Below are positions 46,286 through 54,553 of a DNA stretch of 64,000 nucleotides, piece by piece. Each line of letters opens with the position of its first letter. Within the stretch, counting starts at the first letter, position 1. This DNA comes from Acidobacteriota bacterium. GTDB lineage: Bacteria > Acidobacteriota > Vicinamibacteria > Marinacidobacterales > Marinacidobacteraceae. Both the position numbers and the translations under genes were made by a program. The DNA is taken from the NCBI GenBank assembly GCA_022826195.1, contig JAJDVI010000066.1, positions 97,577 through 161,576 of the forward strand. The letters are read 5' to 3'. A model generated the notes under the pieces. It was not told the DNA's origin. It did no database searches and was given only the letters and a program-made list of their open reading frames with translations.

Positions 46286-46525
46286 AGCTTCGACTGGCCC
46301 GCGACGATTCGTTGTTTCGCCTGCCTCCGGCGTGCGATGCCGACCGGAGGGCGGGAAGCACCGATCTACAAGATGGGCGATATATGTCGATAAATCAGCG
46401 ATTTATGTTCGTCTTACGCGTTAAGCGACGGTTCAACTATCATCTTGCCTATCACTCCCGCATTTTGTTGGAAGTGTGAGGCCATCAAGGGAACCGAGGG
46501 AACCGTTGAACGGTCAAACGGCCAC

Positions 46526-46747
46526 TCAGACGTCCTCCGGGTCGTCTGAGAATTCGTGCACGACGAACTTCCGCATCCGCCATTTGCGGTGCTCCTCCTT
46601 CGATGCCCCTGGGGGCAGCGGCATCCGAGCGATCCGGGCGGCGGTCCGGTAGTCCTTCGCTGCGATGGCGCGGTGCCATGCGACCTCGCGCTCGGCCAAG
46701 TCTAGTCCTGGATCGTTCTCAGTCTTCGTTGCTGCAGGGATGGTCAT
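46526..46747 (-). CDS. Small hypothetical protein
   Basis: 73-aa ORF, charged, 'LAEREVAWHRAIAAKDYRTAARIARMPLP'. Confidence 0.4.
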   Translation of the reverse strand: MTIPAATKTENDPGLDLAEREVAWHRAIAAKDYRTAARIARMPLPPGASKEEHRKWRMRKFVVHEFSDDPEDV

Positions 46748-46837
46748 CGGGATTCGGACTGTACAGCCCGTCGGGCCGATACCGAAGCCGACGGCCAGGG
46801 CGCTCCGACGATTCCCTTCCGCACCCGCCGCACAAGA

Positions 46838-47275
46838 TCAGAACGAGATGTAACCGCCGAGCTGCAGGAGCACGATCGCACCTCCGCCCGCCACGGCCCC
46901 GCGGTTCACGATGAAGCGTGCGCCGTATCGTCGTCCGAGAGTCAGACTCCCGCCGACGTTGTGGGAGACCTCGCCGCCGTCGTATTCCAGCCCGCCCCGC
47001 AAGGCAGGACGCACCAGCCAACCCGAACGCCCGAGCCGTACGGATGCCCCGAGGCGGCTGGCCGATCCCGCCAGGTCCACGCAGCGATACGTCTCGACCA
47101 TCCCGTAAGCGGACACCGGTCCGGCAATCCGACCCTCGACGCCGACGTAGTGTCCGGGGCAGGCATTGCTGTTGCCTCCGCTGATGCCGGCTTCCAGGAC
47201 GAACCGTCCCGGTGCCTCCTGCGCCTCCGCCGACACGGGCAACCCCAGCAAACACAACGCCAGCAGGTTGCGCAT
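46838..47275 (-). CDS. Hypothetical secreted protein
   Basis: Signal peptide 'MRNLLALCLLGLPVSAEAQ'; glycine-rich beta pattern; directly downstream of the MmeI-like gene on the same strand. Confidence 0.5.
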   Translation of the reverse strand: MRNLLALCLLGLPVSAEAQEAPGRFVLEAGISGGNSNACPGHYVGVEGRIAGPVSAYGMVETYRCVDLAGSASRLGASVRLGRSGWLVRPALRGGLEYDGGEVSHNVGGSLTLGRRYGARFIVNRGAVAGGGAIVLLQLGGYISF

Positions 47276-47292
47276 CTCGATGCTCCTTCCCG

Positions 47293-50127
47293 TCAGCTGC
47301 CGGACATTCGGACGACCCGTCGCCGTCGGCGCTTCTTCTTGCCAGCGGTGGCCAGCGGCGCACGCATCCGCTCATAGAGCGTGAAGAGGTGTTCGACGCG
47401 CTCCCGCTCTGAGGAGAACTTGCGCGGTCGATAGAGGCGGTCCACCGCGCGGTCGAGCGCTTGGTGGGCACGGCGGAGGTTCACGGGCATGAGGTCGGGG
47501 TCGTAGAGGTCGGCGAGCGTCGCGTCGGGATGGCTGGCGCGAGCGTCGAGCACCCATTGGGCGAGGGCGTCGAGCACCGACCAGTCCTCGCCCCTCGGGG
47601 GCGGTGGGAAGGTGTTGTAGACGAGGCCACTGGAATAGCGATACCGACTCTCCAAGCGTCCACCGATGTGGCGGAGCCACGCCATGTGCATGGCCGAAGA
47701 CAGGAGTCCGAAGAGCGCCGGTGTCGCGTCCTGCACGACCAACAACTGGTTGCTGGGAATCGCAGGGGGACTGAGATATCCGATCGGCACGTAGCGCCGC
47801 CGTTCCGAACTCACTTCCGGGATGACGATGCACTCCGTGTCTGGGACTATCGTCACATGGAATTCTGTGGGCCGATCCGCCAGTGAGCGGCCGAGCTTCC
47901 CCGCCTCGGTGGAGCGGAAACGGCGCACCGCCCGGACCCGCTCCATGACACGGGGCATAGAGCGCAGCATCTCGGGAGATTCTCCGGCAGGGAACAGAAT
48001 CCAGCGCTCAAGACGATTGATGTGCTCTCTAGCTCCTACGAATGGGCGCACGATCGTGTGAGCGTTTGGTTCTGCGGCGAGCAGTTCCTCCCGTTCCGTT
48101 CGATCAAGAATGTAGTGACCGCCATCTACCGGCTTGGACCCGACACCAATGGCTGGGAATCCAGCTAGAGAAGTTCGCTGACGATGCACGACCGTATGGG
48201 GGTCTGCAAGTCCCCCTGCATCGAAGAGATACGGAGAGATGCTTGCATGGCGGCTCTCGTGGGGATCTCCCTTGGGATCGTCGTAGGAGAACAGCCGCCG
48301 CACGTACGGCACCCCTTCTTTGTCGTCTAACCCCAGAATCACGACGTGCACGTGCGCCATTCCGCGTGCGTCGGAACCCCAAGCGAAAGTGCGGTGTGCA
48401 AACGCGACTTCCAATCCGTAGCGGGCAAAGAGCGCTGGCCAGAGCTGCGCCACCTGTTCGCCCTGTGTGATGGAGTTGGTTGCCACGAATCCGATCCGGG
48501 CGCGTTGATTCTGGGAGACCCCATTCCGGATGTATGCGCCGGCCTTCAGGAACCAGGCGGCGACGTAGTCGACCCGTGAGCCTGTCGCACCCAGACTCGC
48601 CATGAGTCGCCGTGTCTGCGTCTGCTTTTGTTCAGTCCGCATCACGAAACCCCCGAACGGAGGATTCCCTAGAACGTAGGAACAGTCCTTCGCAGGCAAC
48701 AGATGCTCCCAATCCATCTCCAGCGCGTCGCCGCAGTGGACGTGCGGCGAGCGCTTCAGCGGGATGCGGGCGTAGCTCTGGCCGAACTCCAGGCTGAGCT
48801 CGTTGTTCATCAGGTGGTCCATCATCCACAGGGCCACCTCCGCGATCCGGGCCGGGAACTCCCCGATCTCGATCCCGTAGAACTGGTCCACGTCGACCCG
48901 GGACAGCGTCCCGACGTCCAGCCGGGCGGCAAGCGTGCCGGCCTCGTCCCGCTCGTAGTCGAGGATCTCCCGGATCACCTCAAGCTCCAGCCGCCGCAGC
49001 TCGCGGTAGGCGATGACCAGGAAGTTTCCGCACCCACAGGCGGGATCGAAGAACGTCAACTCGCCGAGGCGCTCCTGAAACTGCCGGAGCCGCGGGAGAC
49101 GGCCGCGCCGGAGCGCCTTGATGCGCGTGAACTCCGCCCGCAGGTCGTCGAGGAACAGCGGCTCGATCACCTTCAGGATGTTCCGCTCGGTGGTGTAGTG
49201 CGCCCCCTGCGCCCGCCGCTCCGCCGGGGCCATCACCGACTGGAAGAGCGACCCGAAGATCGCGGGCGAGATGTTCGACCAGTCGAAGCGGCAGGTGACG
49301 AGCAGCTGCTCCCGCATCGCCGCGTCGAAGGACGGAATCGAGATTCGCTCGGCGAAGAGATCGCCGTCCACGTAGGGAAAGCGGGCCAGGTCCTCATCGA
49401 GTCTGGCGGGGCGCTCCCCCTCCGGGGTGTTGAGCACCTGGAAGAGCTGGATCAGCAGCGGCCCGAGGTCCGTGCCGTCCTCGCGGGTTCTCGCCTCCAC
49501 GTAGTCCAGCAGAATGTCCCGCGGTTCGAAGAGCCCGGTGTCGTCCGCGAACAGGCAGAACACGACGCGCACGAGGAAGCGCTCGAGGTCGTGCCGGGGA
49601 TAGCCGCCGTCCCGGAGCATGTCGTGGAGCCTTCCCACCAGTTCGGCCGCCTCGATGTTCGCCGGGTCCTGGTCCCGGAAGGTCCGGCTCGCGACCCCGA
49701 GAATGAAGCTGAACTTCTCGACGTTCTCCGGCAACTGGTCGAGGCGGAACGAGGCGACCTCACGCTGGTGCAGATCGTGAAGCTCGAAGTGCTGGAAGTC
49801 GCTGACCAGGATGTAGCGCGGGCGCTCGCTCTCGCTCAGGGCGTCGAAGTAGCCGCCGGCCTGCTCGTACGCAGCCGAGAGATCGCGCCCCGCGCTCTTC
49901 TGTTCCACGATCAGGACTCCAGGCCAGAAGAGGTCGATGAACCCGGTGGTGTCGTCGAGCTTCGCCACCCGCTGCTCGTAACGGGCGACCGACGCCCGGC
50001 GTACGCCGAAGATGCGGAAGAAGTCGTTGTAGAAGCTCTGCGTCTCCCCCTTCTCGTAACCGGCGTCCGCCCACTGGCGGGCGAAGGACGCGGCGCGAGC
50101 ACGAATCTCGTTCCAGGAGAGGCGCAT
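47293..50127 (-). CDS. MmeI-family Type IIL restriction-modification enzyme (fused endonuclease, m6A methyltransferase, TRD)
   Basis: 'MRLSWNEIRARAASFARQWADAG'; D-x9-ExK nuclease 'GFIDLFWPGVLIVEQKSAGRDL'; 'SPAIFGSLFQSVMAPAERRAQGAHYTTERNILKVI'; SAM motif I 'FFDPACGCGNFLVIAYRELRRLE'; motif IV 'LGNPPFGG'; 'SSAMHMAWLRHIGGRLESRYRYSSGLVYNTFP'. Strong recalled similarity to MmeI along its length. Confidence 0.93.
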   Translation of the reverse strand: MRLSWNEIRARAASFARQWADAGYEKGETQSFYNDFFRIFGVRRASVARYEQRVAKLDDTTGFIDLFWPGVLIVEQKSAGRDLSAAYEQAGGYFDALSESERPRYILVSDFQHFELHDLHQREVASFRLDQLPENVEKFSFILGVASRTFRDQDPANIEAAELVGRLHDMLRDGGYPRHDLERFLVRVVFCLFADDTGLFEPRDILLDYVEARTREDGTDLGPLLIQLFQVLNTPEGERPARLDEDLARFPYVDGDLFAERISIPSFDAAMREQLLVTCRFDWSNISPAIFGSLFQSVMAPAERRAQGAHYTTERNILKVIEPLFLDDLRAEFTRIKALRRGRLPRLRQFQERLGELTFFDPACGCGNFLVIAYRELRRLELEVIREILDYERDEAGTLAARLDVGTLSRVDVDQFYGIEIGEFPARIAEVALWMMDHLMNNELSLEFGQSYARIPLKRSPHVHCGDALEMDWEHLLPAKDCSYVLGNPPFGGFVMRTEQKQTQTRRLMASLGATGSRVDYVAAWFLKAGAYIRNGVSQNQRARIGFVATNSITQGEQVAQLWPALFARYGLEVAFAHRTFAWGSDARGMAHVHVVILGLDDKEGVPYVRRLFSYDDPKGDPHESRHASISPYLFDAGGLADPHTVVHRQRTSLAGFPAIGVGSKPVDGGHYILDRTEREELLAAEPNAHTIVRPFVGAREHINRLERWILFPAGESPEMLRSMPRVMERVRAVRRFRSTEAGKLGRSLADRPTEFHVTIVPDTECIVIPEVSSERRRYVPIGYLSPPAIPSNQLLVVQDATPALFGLLSSAMHMAWLRHIGGRLESRYRYSSGLVYNTFPPPPRGEDWSVLDALAQWVLDARASHPDATLADLYDPDLMPVNLRRAHQALDRAVDRLYRPRKFSSERERVEHLFTLYERMRAPLATAGKKKRRRRRVVRMSGS

Positions 50128-50297
50128 GCGGCGGCGTATTGTTGCAGGCGGTTCCGGCCGGGCGCGCCTTCTCCCGATCGCTGGCCGGCGCTGCATCGGG
50201 ACACGACACCGGGTGCCCCGCCGTCGCCGCACGATTCGCCAGCCCCGGCCATCGGGCGGACCTCTCCGGCTGCGGCGCGTCCCACTAGGCGGTATCC

Positions 50298-50780
50298 ATG
50301 GCCCGTGTCTTGCTGATCGCCAGGACGTCACGACGCCTCGAAAGGAGGGTGCTGGACACCATGGCAACGCGACGCCGCCTCATGACTCAGACTCTGCCGC
50401 TCCGGTTCGGGATCGCCTGCGGACTCGGCTTCGGGCTTGCGGGCGCGCTGGCCGGCAAGGTCTTCGACAACAAGCTCCCTTTGCCGGAGGCAGCGCTCCT
50501 CGGGCTGGAGCTGGCGATCGGCGCGGTCGCCGGTTTCCTGATCGGATGCCGGTTCGCGCGCTGGCTTCACCGCCGGGTCGCGCCGCGAACGACGGTCTCG
50601 ACCGGGGCGGTCCTCGGGTTCGCTGCCGGAATCACGTTCGCGCTCGCGATGGCCGCGTGGTGGGCATGGCAGTGGAACCCCCCGTTCGAAAGCACGAGTG
50701 GATTCGCGTTGCTCGGACTGTGGAACGGTCTTCTGTTGGGCGTCGGCCTTGGGGAACGGCCTCCGGGGCTGTCCTCATAG
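50298..50780 (+). CDS. Small hypothetical membrane protein
   Basis: Several hydrophobic segments (FGIACGLGFGLAGALAG, LLGLELAIGAVAGFLIG, VLGFAAGITFALAMAAWWAW). Confidence 0.5.
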   Translation: MARVLLIARTSRRLERRVLDTMATRRRLMTQTLPLRFGIACGLGFGLAGALAGKVFDNKLPLPEAALLGLELAIGAVAGFLIGCRFARWLHRRVAPRTTVSTGAVLGFAAGITFALAMAAWWAWQWNPPFESTSGFALLGLWNGLLLGVGLGERPPGLSS

Positions 50781-50970
50781 CGCGGATGGACCGGCCGCGG
50801 AGATCGATCCCCATCCCAGTTTCGGCGGCGAACTCCAACGGGCCTGCCGACACTCCGGACCCCAGCCCCGGCCGGAGACGGGACATTGGTGAGATCCGGA
50901 CGGACCCATCAGGTCCGCCCAGAACGGCCCAAACACGGAATTCCTGACACTCCCCATTGGGCCGAAGGGC

Positions 50971-52560
50971 TCAGCGGCTCGGACCGTAATCCCGGTCGCG
51001 CGTGGGACGGAGCCCGCGCATCACCTCCAGAGTTCGTTCAAAGTGTCGACGAGCGTCTTGTAATCCTGGGCCAAGTGTGTCACTCGCTCGTCGAGCCGCT
51101 CGGACTGCCGCCGCCAGATTGCGCTCTCGGCGTCCTGCCGCTCGATTCGCTGCCGCAAGGTCGCGATCTGCTCGGCCTGCTGCTCGACTTGCAGCCGCAA
51201 GGTCTTGATCTGCGCGGCTTGCTGCTCGACCTGCTCGCCGTGCTGCCGCTGTTCCCTCTCGAACTGCGCGGACAACCTCGCGAAGGCCGCTGTCTGCCGC
51301 TCCTGTAGCTCGCTCATACAACTCCCTCACTCGCTCGACAGCTTCAAGGCAGGCCGCCCGCGCACGGTCCAGGGCGGATGGTCCAGCGTCCCGTCCGGCA
51401 GAACCACGAACCGCTCCCCGTCGATCTCCCGCAGCGTCACGCCCCAGGTTGTGCCCTCGATCTCGACCAGGGTCTCCCGAGCGTGATCGATCTGCACCGT
51501 CAGCGCCGCCAGGGTTTCGATCCGGCTCTGGATCTCCGCCGACAACCAGTGCATCAGCCCCCAGCTCCCGCCGCTGAACCCGAGAAAAAGGCTCAGGCCG
51601 ACCACCAGGGGCCGCAGCCACGCGTTCAGAAGCATCACGCGTATCCGCGCGACCGTCACCGCCGTATCGCTTTCGATGGTACGCAGCGCGTCGTTCGCGA
51701 TGGCGCGCAAGTTCGCGCCAAGCCGCCGCAGCTCGCTCGCCGCCGTCTCCTCGAACTGCCGGCGTTCGGCCGCCATCCGGCTCCGCAGGCGGGCGGTCAA
51801 GTCGTTCGGGTTGGAAGTCCTGCTCATACAGCGCTCCTTTCAGCCGCCACCGCTTTCCGCTGTCGGGATCGCGGGCGGTCAGGTAGTCCTTGCCCTGGCG
51901 GGGCACTTCGAAGCCGGCCTCCTCCAGGGAGGCGACCACATCGGCGCGGCTCCGCACCGCGCCGTGCTCGACGCGCTGCAGGAGGTAGTCGCGGATCAGC
52001 TCGCGCGGGCCGGCTTCGTGCTCGAGGCCGGCCCGCAGCTTCGCCGCCTCCAGGTAGGCGCGGTGGCCCGGCTGGTGCGCTCGGGCGTGCGCCGGGTCGT
52101 CGGGCCGGCTCCAGCCGTGCTGTTGGTTGAAGGCGTCGCGCAGCGCGTCGAAGGTCGCCTGCCAGCCGGGGGGCGCGATGTTCAGGCTGCGGCCCGTCTC
52201 CAGGTCGCAGCGGGCGGTGAGGACGTGCACGTGGACGCCGTCGCCCTCCTCCCGGTGCAGGACCGCGGTCCAGGCATAGCGGTCCGGCTCCAGTCCCGCC
52301 CAGGCCGTCTTCTCGAACTCGTCGAGGACGGCCCCGATCTGGTCGTCGGTCGGGCGGTCCTCCGGCGCCCACGCGATCACGCCCGAGGTGTACTTGTGCT
52401 CGAAGTCCAGCGAGTCAGCGACGGCGGCCACCTGGTCCGGGTCGCCGCGCAGGACCTCGATGCCCGGACGCACCCGCCCGGCGGAGTCGCGTTCGCCGAC
52501 GAGGTAGTCGGCGGCGGCGCGGGCGGAGCCGGTGCCGCGCGCGGCGAAGCTAATGTGCAT
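50971..52560 (-). CDS. mobA: MobA/MbeA-like relaxase (MOBP, ColE1-like)
   Basis: 'MHISFAARGTGSARAAADYLVGERDSAGRVRPGIEVLRGDPDQVAAVADSLDFEHKYTSGVIAWAPED' aligns by eye with ColE1 MbeA (ARGxG...DYLLG...VLQGKPEEV...YAKKYTSGVLSF); 'HREEGDGVHVHVLTARCDLETG' metal-binding region; 'RLKGALYEQDF'. Confidence 0.88.
   Translation of the reverse strand: MHISFAARGTGSARAAADYLVGERDSAGRVRPGIEVLRGDPDQVAAVADSLDFEHKYTSGVIAWAPEDRPTDDQIGAVLDEFEKTAWAGLEPDRYAWTAVLHREEGDGVHVHVLTARCDLETGRSLNIAPPGWQATFDALRDAFNQQHGWSRPDDPAHARAHQPGHRAYLEAAKLRAGLEHEAGPRELIRDYLLQRVEHGAVRSRADVVASLEEAGFEVPRQGKDYLTARDPDSGKRWRLKGALYEQDFQPERLDRPPAEPDGGRTPAVRGDGGERAAAAWRELARHRERRAAYHRKRYGGDGRADTRDASERVAAAPGGRPEPFSRVQRRELGADALVVGGDPEPDRNPGGADGADRSRSGDPGRDRGHNLGRDAAGDRRGAVRGSAGRDAGPSALDRARAACLEAVERVRELYERATGAADSGLREVVRAVREGTAAARRAGRAASRADQDLAAASRAAGRADRDLAAANRAAGRRERNLAAAVRAARRASDTLGPGLQDARRHFERTLEVMRGLRPTRDRDYGPSR
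51021..51317 (-). CDS. mobD: MbeD/MobD-like coiled-coil mobilization protein nested in mobA
   Basis: 98 aa, heptad-rich 'EQVEQQAAQIKTLRLQVEQQAEQIATLRQRIERQ'; SD gagggag before ATG; frame +1 relative to mobA. Confidence 0.65.
   Translation of the reverse strand: MSELQERQTAAFARLSAQFEREQRQHGEQVEQQAAQIKTLRLQVEQQAEQIATLRQRIERQDAESAIWRRQSERLDERVTHLAQDYKTLVDTLNELWR
51327..51827 (-). CDS. mobB: MbeB/MobB-like membrane-anchored mobilization protein nested in mobA
   Basis: 166 aa with a TM segment 'LRPLVVGLSLFLGFSGGSWGLMHWL'; SD aaaggag 6 nt before ATG; frame +1 relative to mobA. Confidence 0.7.
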   Translation of the reverse strand: MSRTSNPNDLTARLRSRMAAERRQFEETAASELRRLGANLRAIANDALRTIESDTAVTVARIRVMLLNAWLRPLVVGLSLFLGFSGGSWGLMHWLSAEIQSRIETLAALTVQIDHARETLVEIEGTTWGVTLREIDGERFVVLPDGTLDHPPWTVRGRPALKLSSE

Positions 52561-52888
52561 CGGCGTCCTCTCCGCCGAGACGGGCGACGGCGCGCAACGC
52601 CCGCTGGAACGCCGCGAGGTGGTCGATGACGGTGACGGCGTCGGCGGCCGAGGTGTGGGTGTTGGCCCAGCGCGCGAGTTGGTTCAGGTTGTTGCCGATG
52701 CGGGCCACCTGGACGTTGCGCTCGCGCTCGATGTCGGCCGCCGGCGCGGTCCAGGTGCGCGTCCGGGCCATCGCCCGCCGAAGCAGGGTGGACAGCGGCA
52801 CGCCGGCCGCCGCCGCCTTGGCGCGCCAGGCGGCACGCTCGGCCGGCGACACGCGGACGTTGATCTGCACGGTGCGTCGCTCAGCCAT
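52550..52888 (-). CDS. mobC: MobC/MbeC-like relaxosome accessory protein
   Basis: 'VQINVRVSPAERAAWRAKAAAAGVPLSTLLRRAMARTR...NNLNQLARWANT' RHH + MobC 'NLNQLAR' motif; stop overlaps the mobA start. Confidence 0.9.
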   Translation of the reverse strand: MAERRTVQINVRVSPAERAAWRAKAAAAGVPLSTLLRRAMARTRTWTAPAADIERERNVQVARIGNNLNQLARWANTHTSAADAVTVIDHLAAFQRALRAVARLGGEDADAH

Positions 52889-52900
52889 GGGCGCACCGGT

Positions 52901-53076
52901 GAGGGGGTTCGGGGGGCGTTGCCCCCCGTCCGCGCACTGCTCCGGCAGCGGCGCGGTGGACCGGGGGTTCGGGGGGTGGCACCCCCCGTCCGGCCGCTGC
53001 TCCCGCAGCGGCGGATGCCGGGGGTTCGAAGGGGGGCGCTGCGCCCCCTCGCCAGTCCCAATGTATAGACATTGGG
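52901..53076. promoter_or_regulatory. Candidate oriT region
   Basis: Three ~60-bp-spaced gggggttcg + C/G hairpin units (52901, 52961, 53018) followed by a perfect inverted repeat cccaatgt-atag-acattggg (53057-53076), between mobC and HU. Confidence 0.55.
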
Positions 53077-53241
53077 TAGGCTGGCCCTCGTGCCTTAGTG
53101 ATCATCGGGAAGGCACGGAGCCTGCCCCGACTGCGGCGAAAAGCGTTAGACGCTTATCGGCGGATAGGTGTCAATTCGAAACCGCGACTTTGGCGCGCTG
53201 CTTGCTTGCCGCGGCCGGCCGGACGCCGGACCGGCGCTCCG

Positions 53242-53520
53242 TCAGCTGTCGCCCGGGAAGCTGCGGAGATCCAGCGCGGGACGGAAACGCACCTCCCGTC
53301 CCCGGGGAATGCCCACCGGCTCGTTCGTCCGAGGATTCCGCGCCACGCCCGTCCTGCGGGGGCGCGTGTGGAACATCCCGAAGCGCCGGAGCACCACACG
53401 GTCGCCGCGCGCCAGGGCGGAAACGACGGATTCGAACAGCGCGTCCACCGCGTCCTGCGCGGCGGGAGAGTCCAGCCCCGCCGCCTCCACCGCCCGGACG
53501 ACGAGATCCGCCTTCACCAT
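53242..53520 (-). CDS. HU/IHF family DNA-binding protein
   Basis: 'VKADLVVRAVEAAGLDSPAAQDAVDALFESVVSALARGDRVVLRRFGMFHTRPRRTGVARNPRTNEPVGIPRGREVRFRPA'. Confidence 0.9.
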   Translation of the reverse strand: MVKADLVVRAVEAAGLDSPAAQDAVDALFESVVSALARGDRVVLRRFGMFHTRPRRTGVARNPRTNEPVGIPRGREVRFRPALDLRSFPGDS

Positions 53521-53603
53521 GCCGGCCGCATCTTATGCGACATGCAACCCACGGGTCAGGTCCGTCCGACGCTGGCACCGAGTAACCTCTCCCCGCTCAG
53601 GAG

Positions 53604-53689
53604 CGGGAGCGCCGGACTCCCGTGACCTCCTTCGACCACCCCAGCCGCTGGCGGCTCCGGCGGCGCTTGCCGCCGCCAGTGGCACCCCG
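53604..53689 (+). repeat. 86-bp double-hairpin repeat, copy 1
   Basis: cgggagcgccggactcccgtg...ctggcggctccggcggcgcttgccgccgccagtggcacccc; matches 54099-54184. Confidence 0.75.
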
Positions 53690-54098
53690 ACCCCGGCGGC
53701 CCGAACGGACACACCAACGGTTTTCTCGCGCTGATCGTCATGTACGGACTGGCAGCGCCGCTCGGGCGGATTCGATGACGGAGCCTGGGCCAGTGGGAAA
53801 AAGACGCCGCCGGCAGCCGGTTTCCGTCTGGCGGCTGCTCGGAATCCAGTTGGCCGTGTGGATCGTCCTTGCGGTCGCATCCGTCGCCGCGCTCCTGGGG
53901 AGCTGCTGAGGCCCGCAGCCTCGGTCCGGGGCGGAGATCGCGTGTGGCTTGAAGTCACGGACAGCGTGGGCATCTTCCGGCTGCGGCGGCAGCCGGTAGA
54001 GGACGGTTACTCCGGTCGTCCGGCGCGCACCCGGTCTTCCCGAAGCGCGCCGCTCGCTCGCGTCGCACGCCATCGAATACTCTCTCCAACTACGGGAT

Positions 54099-54184
54099 CG
54101 GGAGAGCCGGACTCCCGTGGTGTTCTCCTAGGCACCCCGTCACTGGCGGCTCCGGCACCCGCTTTTCGCCGTCAGTGGCACCCC
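54099..54184 (+). repeat. 86-bp double-hairpin repeat, copy 2
   Basis: cgggagagccggactcccgtg...cactggcggctccggcacccgcttttcgccgtcagtggcacccc. Confidence 0.75.
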
Positions 54185-54553
54185 GCTCTCAATCAGAACG
54201 GCGGATCGGCTCTACGGTTTCCCTGCGAGCATCCCCGCTCCCGGGAAGGAACGCGGCCCACTCTCCATGAGCACCCGCCGCCGCTGGTCTGATTCGCTCC
54301 GTTTGGTCTCCCGCTCGCTGAGACTACCAGCGGTCCCGGTTCTTCAGAAACTCCCGCCCCAGCCAGCGGAGCCCGTCGCCGACGCTGATCACGACGTATC
54401 GGATCACAACCCCGAGGAGGAACCACAGCGTCCTCCCCAGAGGTGGCGGCGACTTCGGACCGCGCCGCCACCGACCGGTCATTTCACTGTTGGAAGGGAC
54501 TGGCGCGGCGTTGGGTACCGCACGGTCCACCTCAGCTCCACTCGGTTACGCGA

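Noticed and set aside
50971-51300. In-frame amino-acid repeats in the relaxase C-terminus (RAAGRADRDLAAANRAAGRRERNLAAA) as an independent domain
   Set aside because: They coincide with the heptad repeats of the nested mobD frame, so the repetitiveness is more simply a by-product of dual coding.
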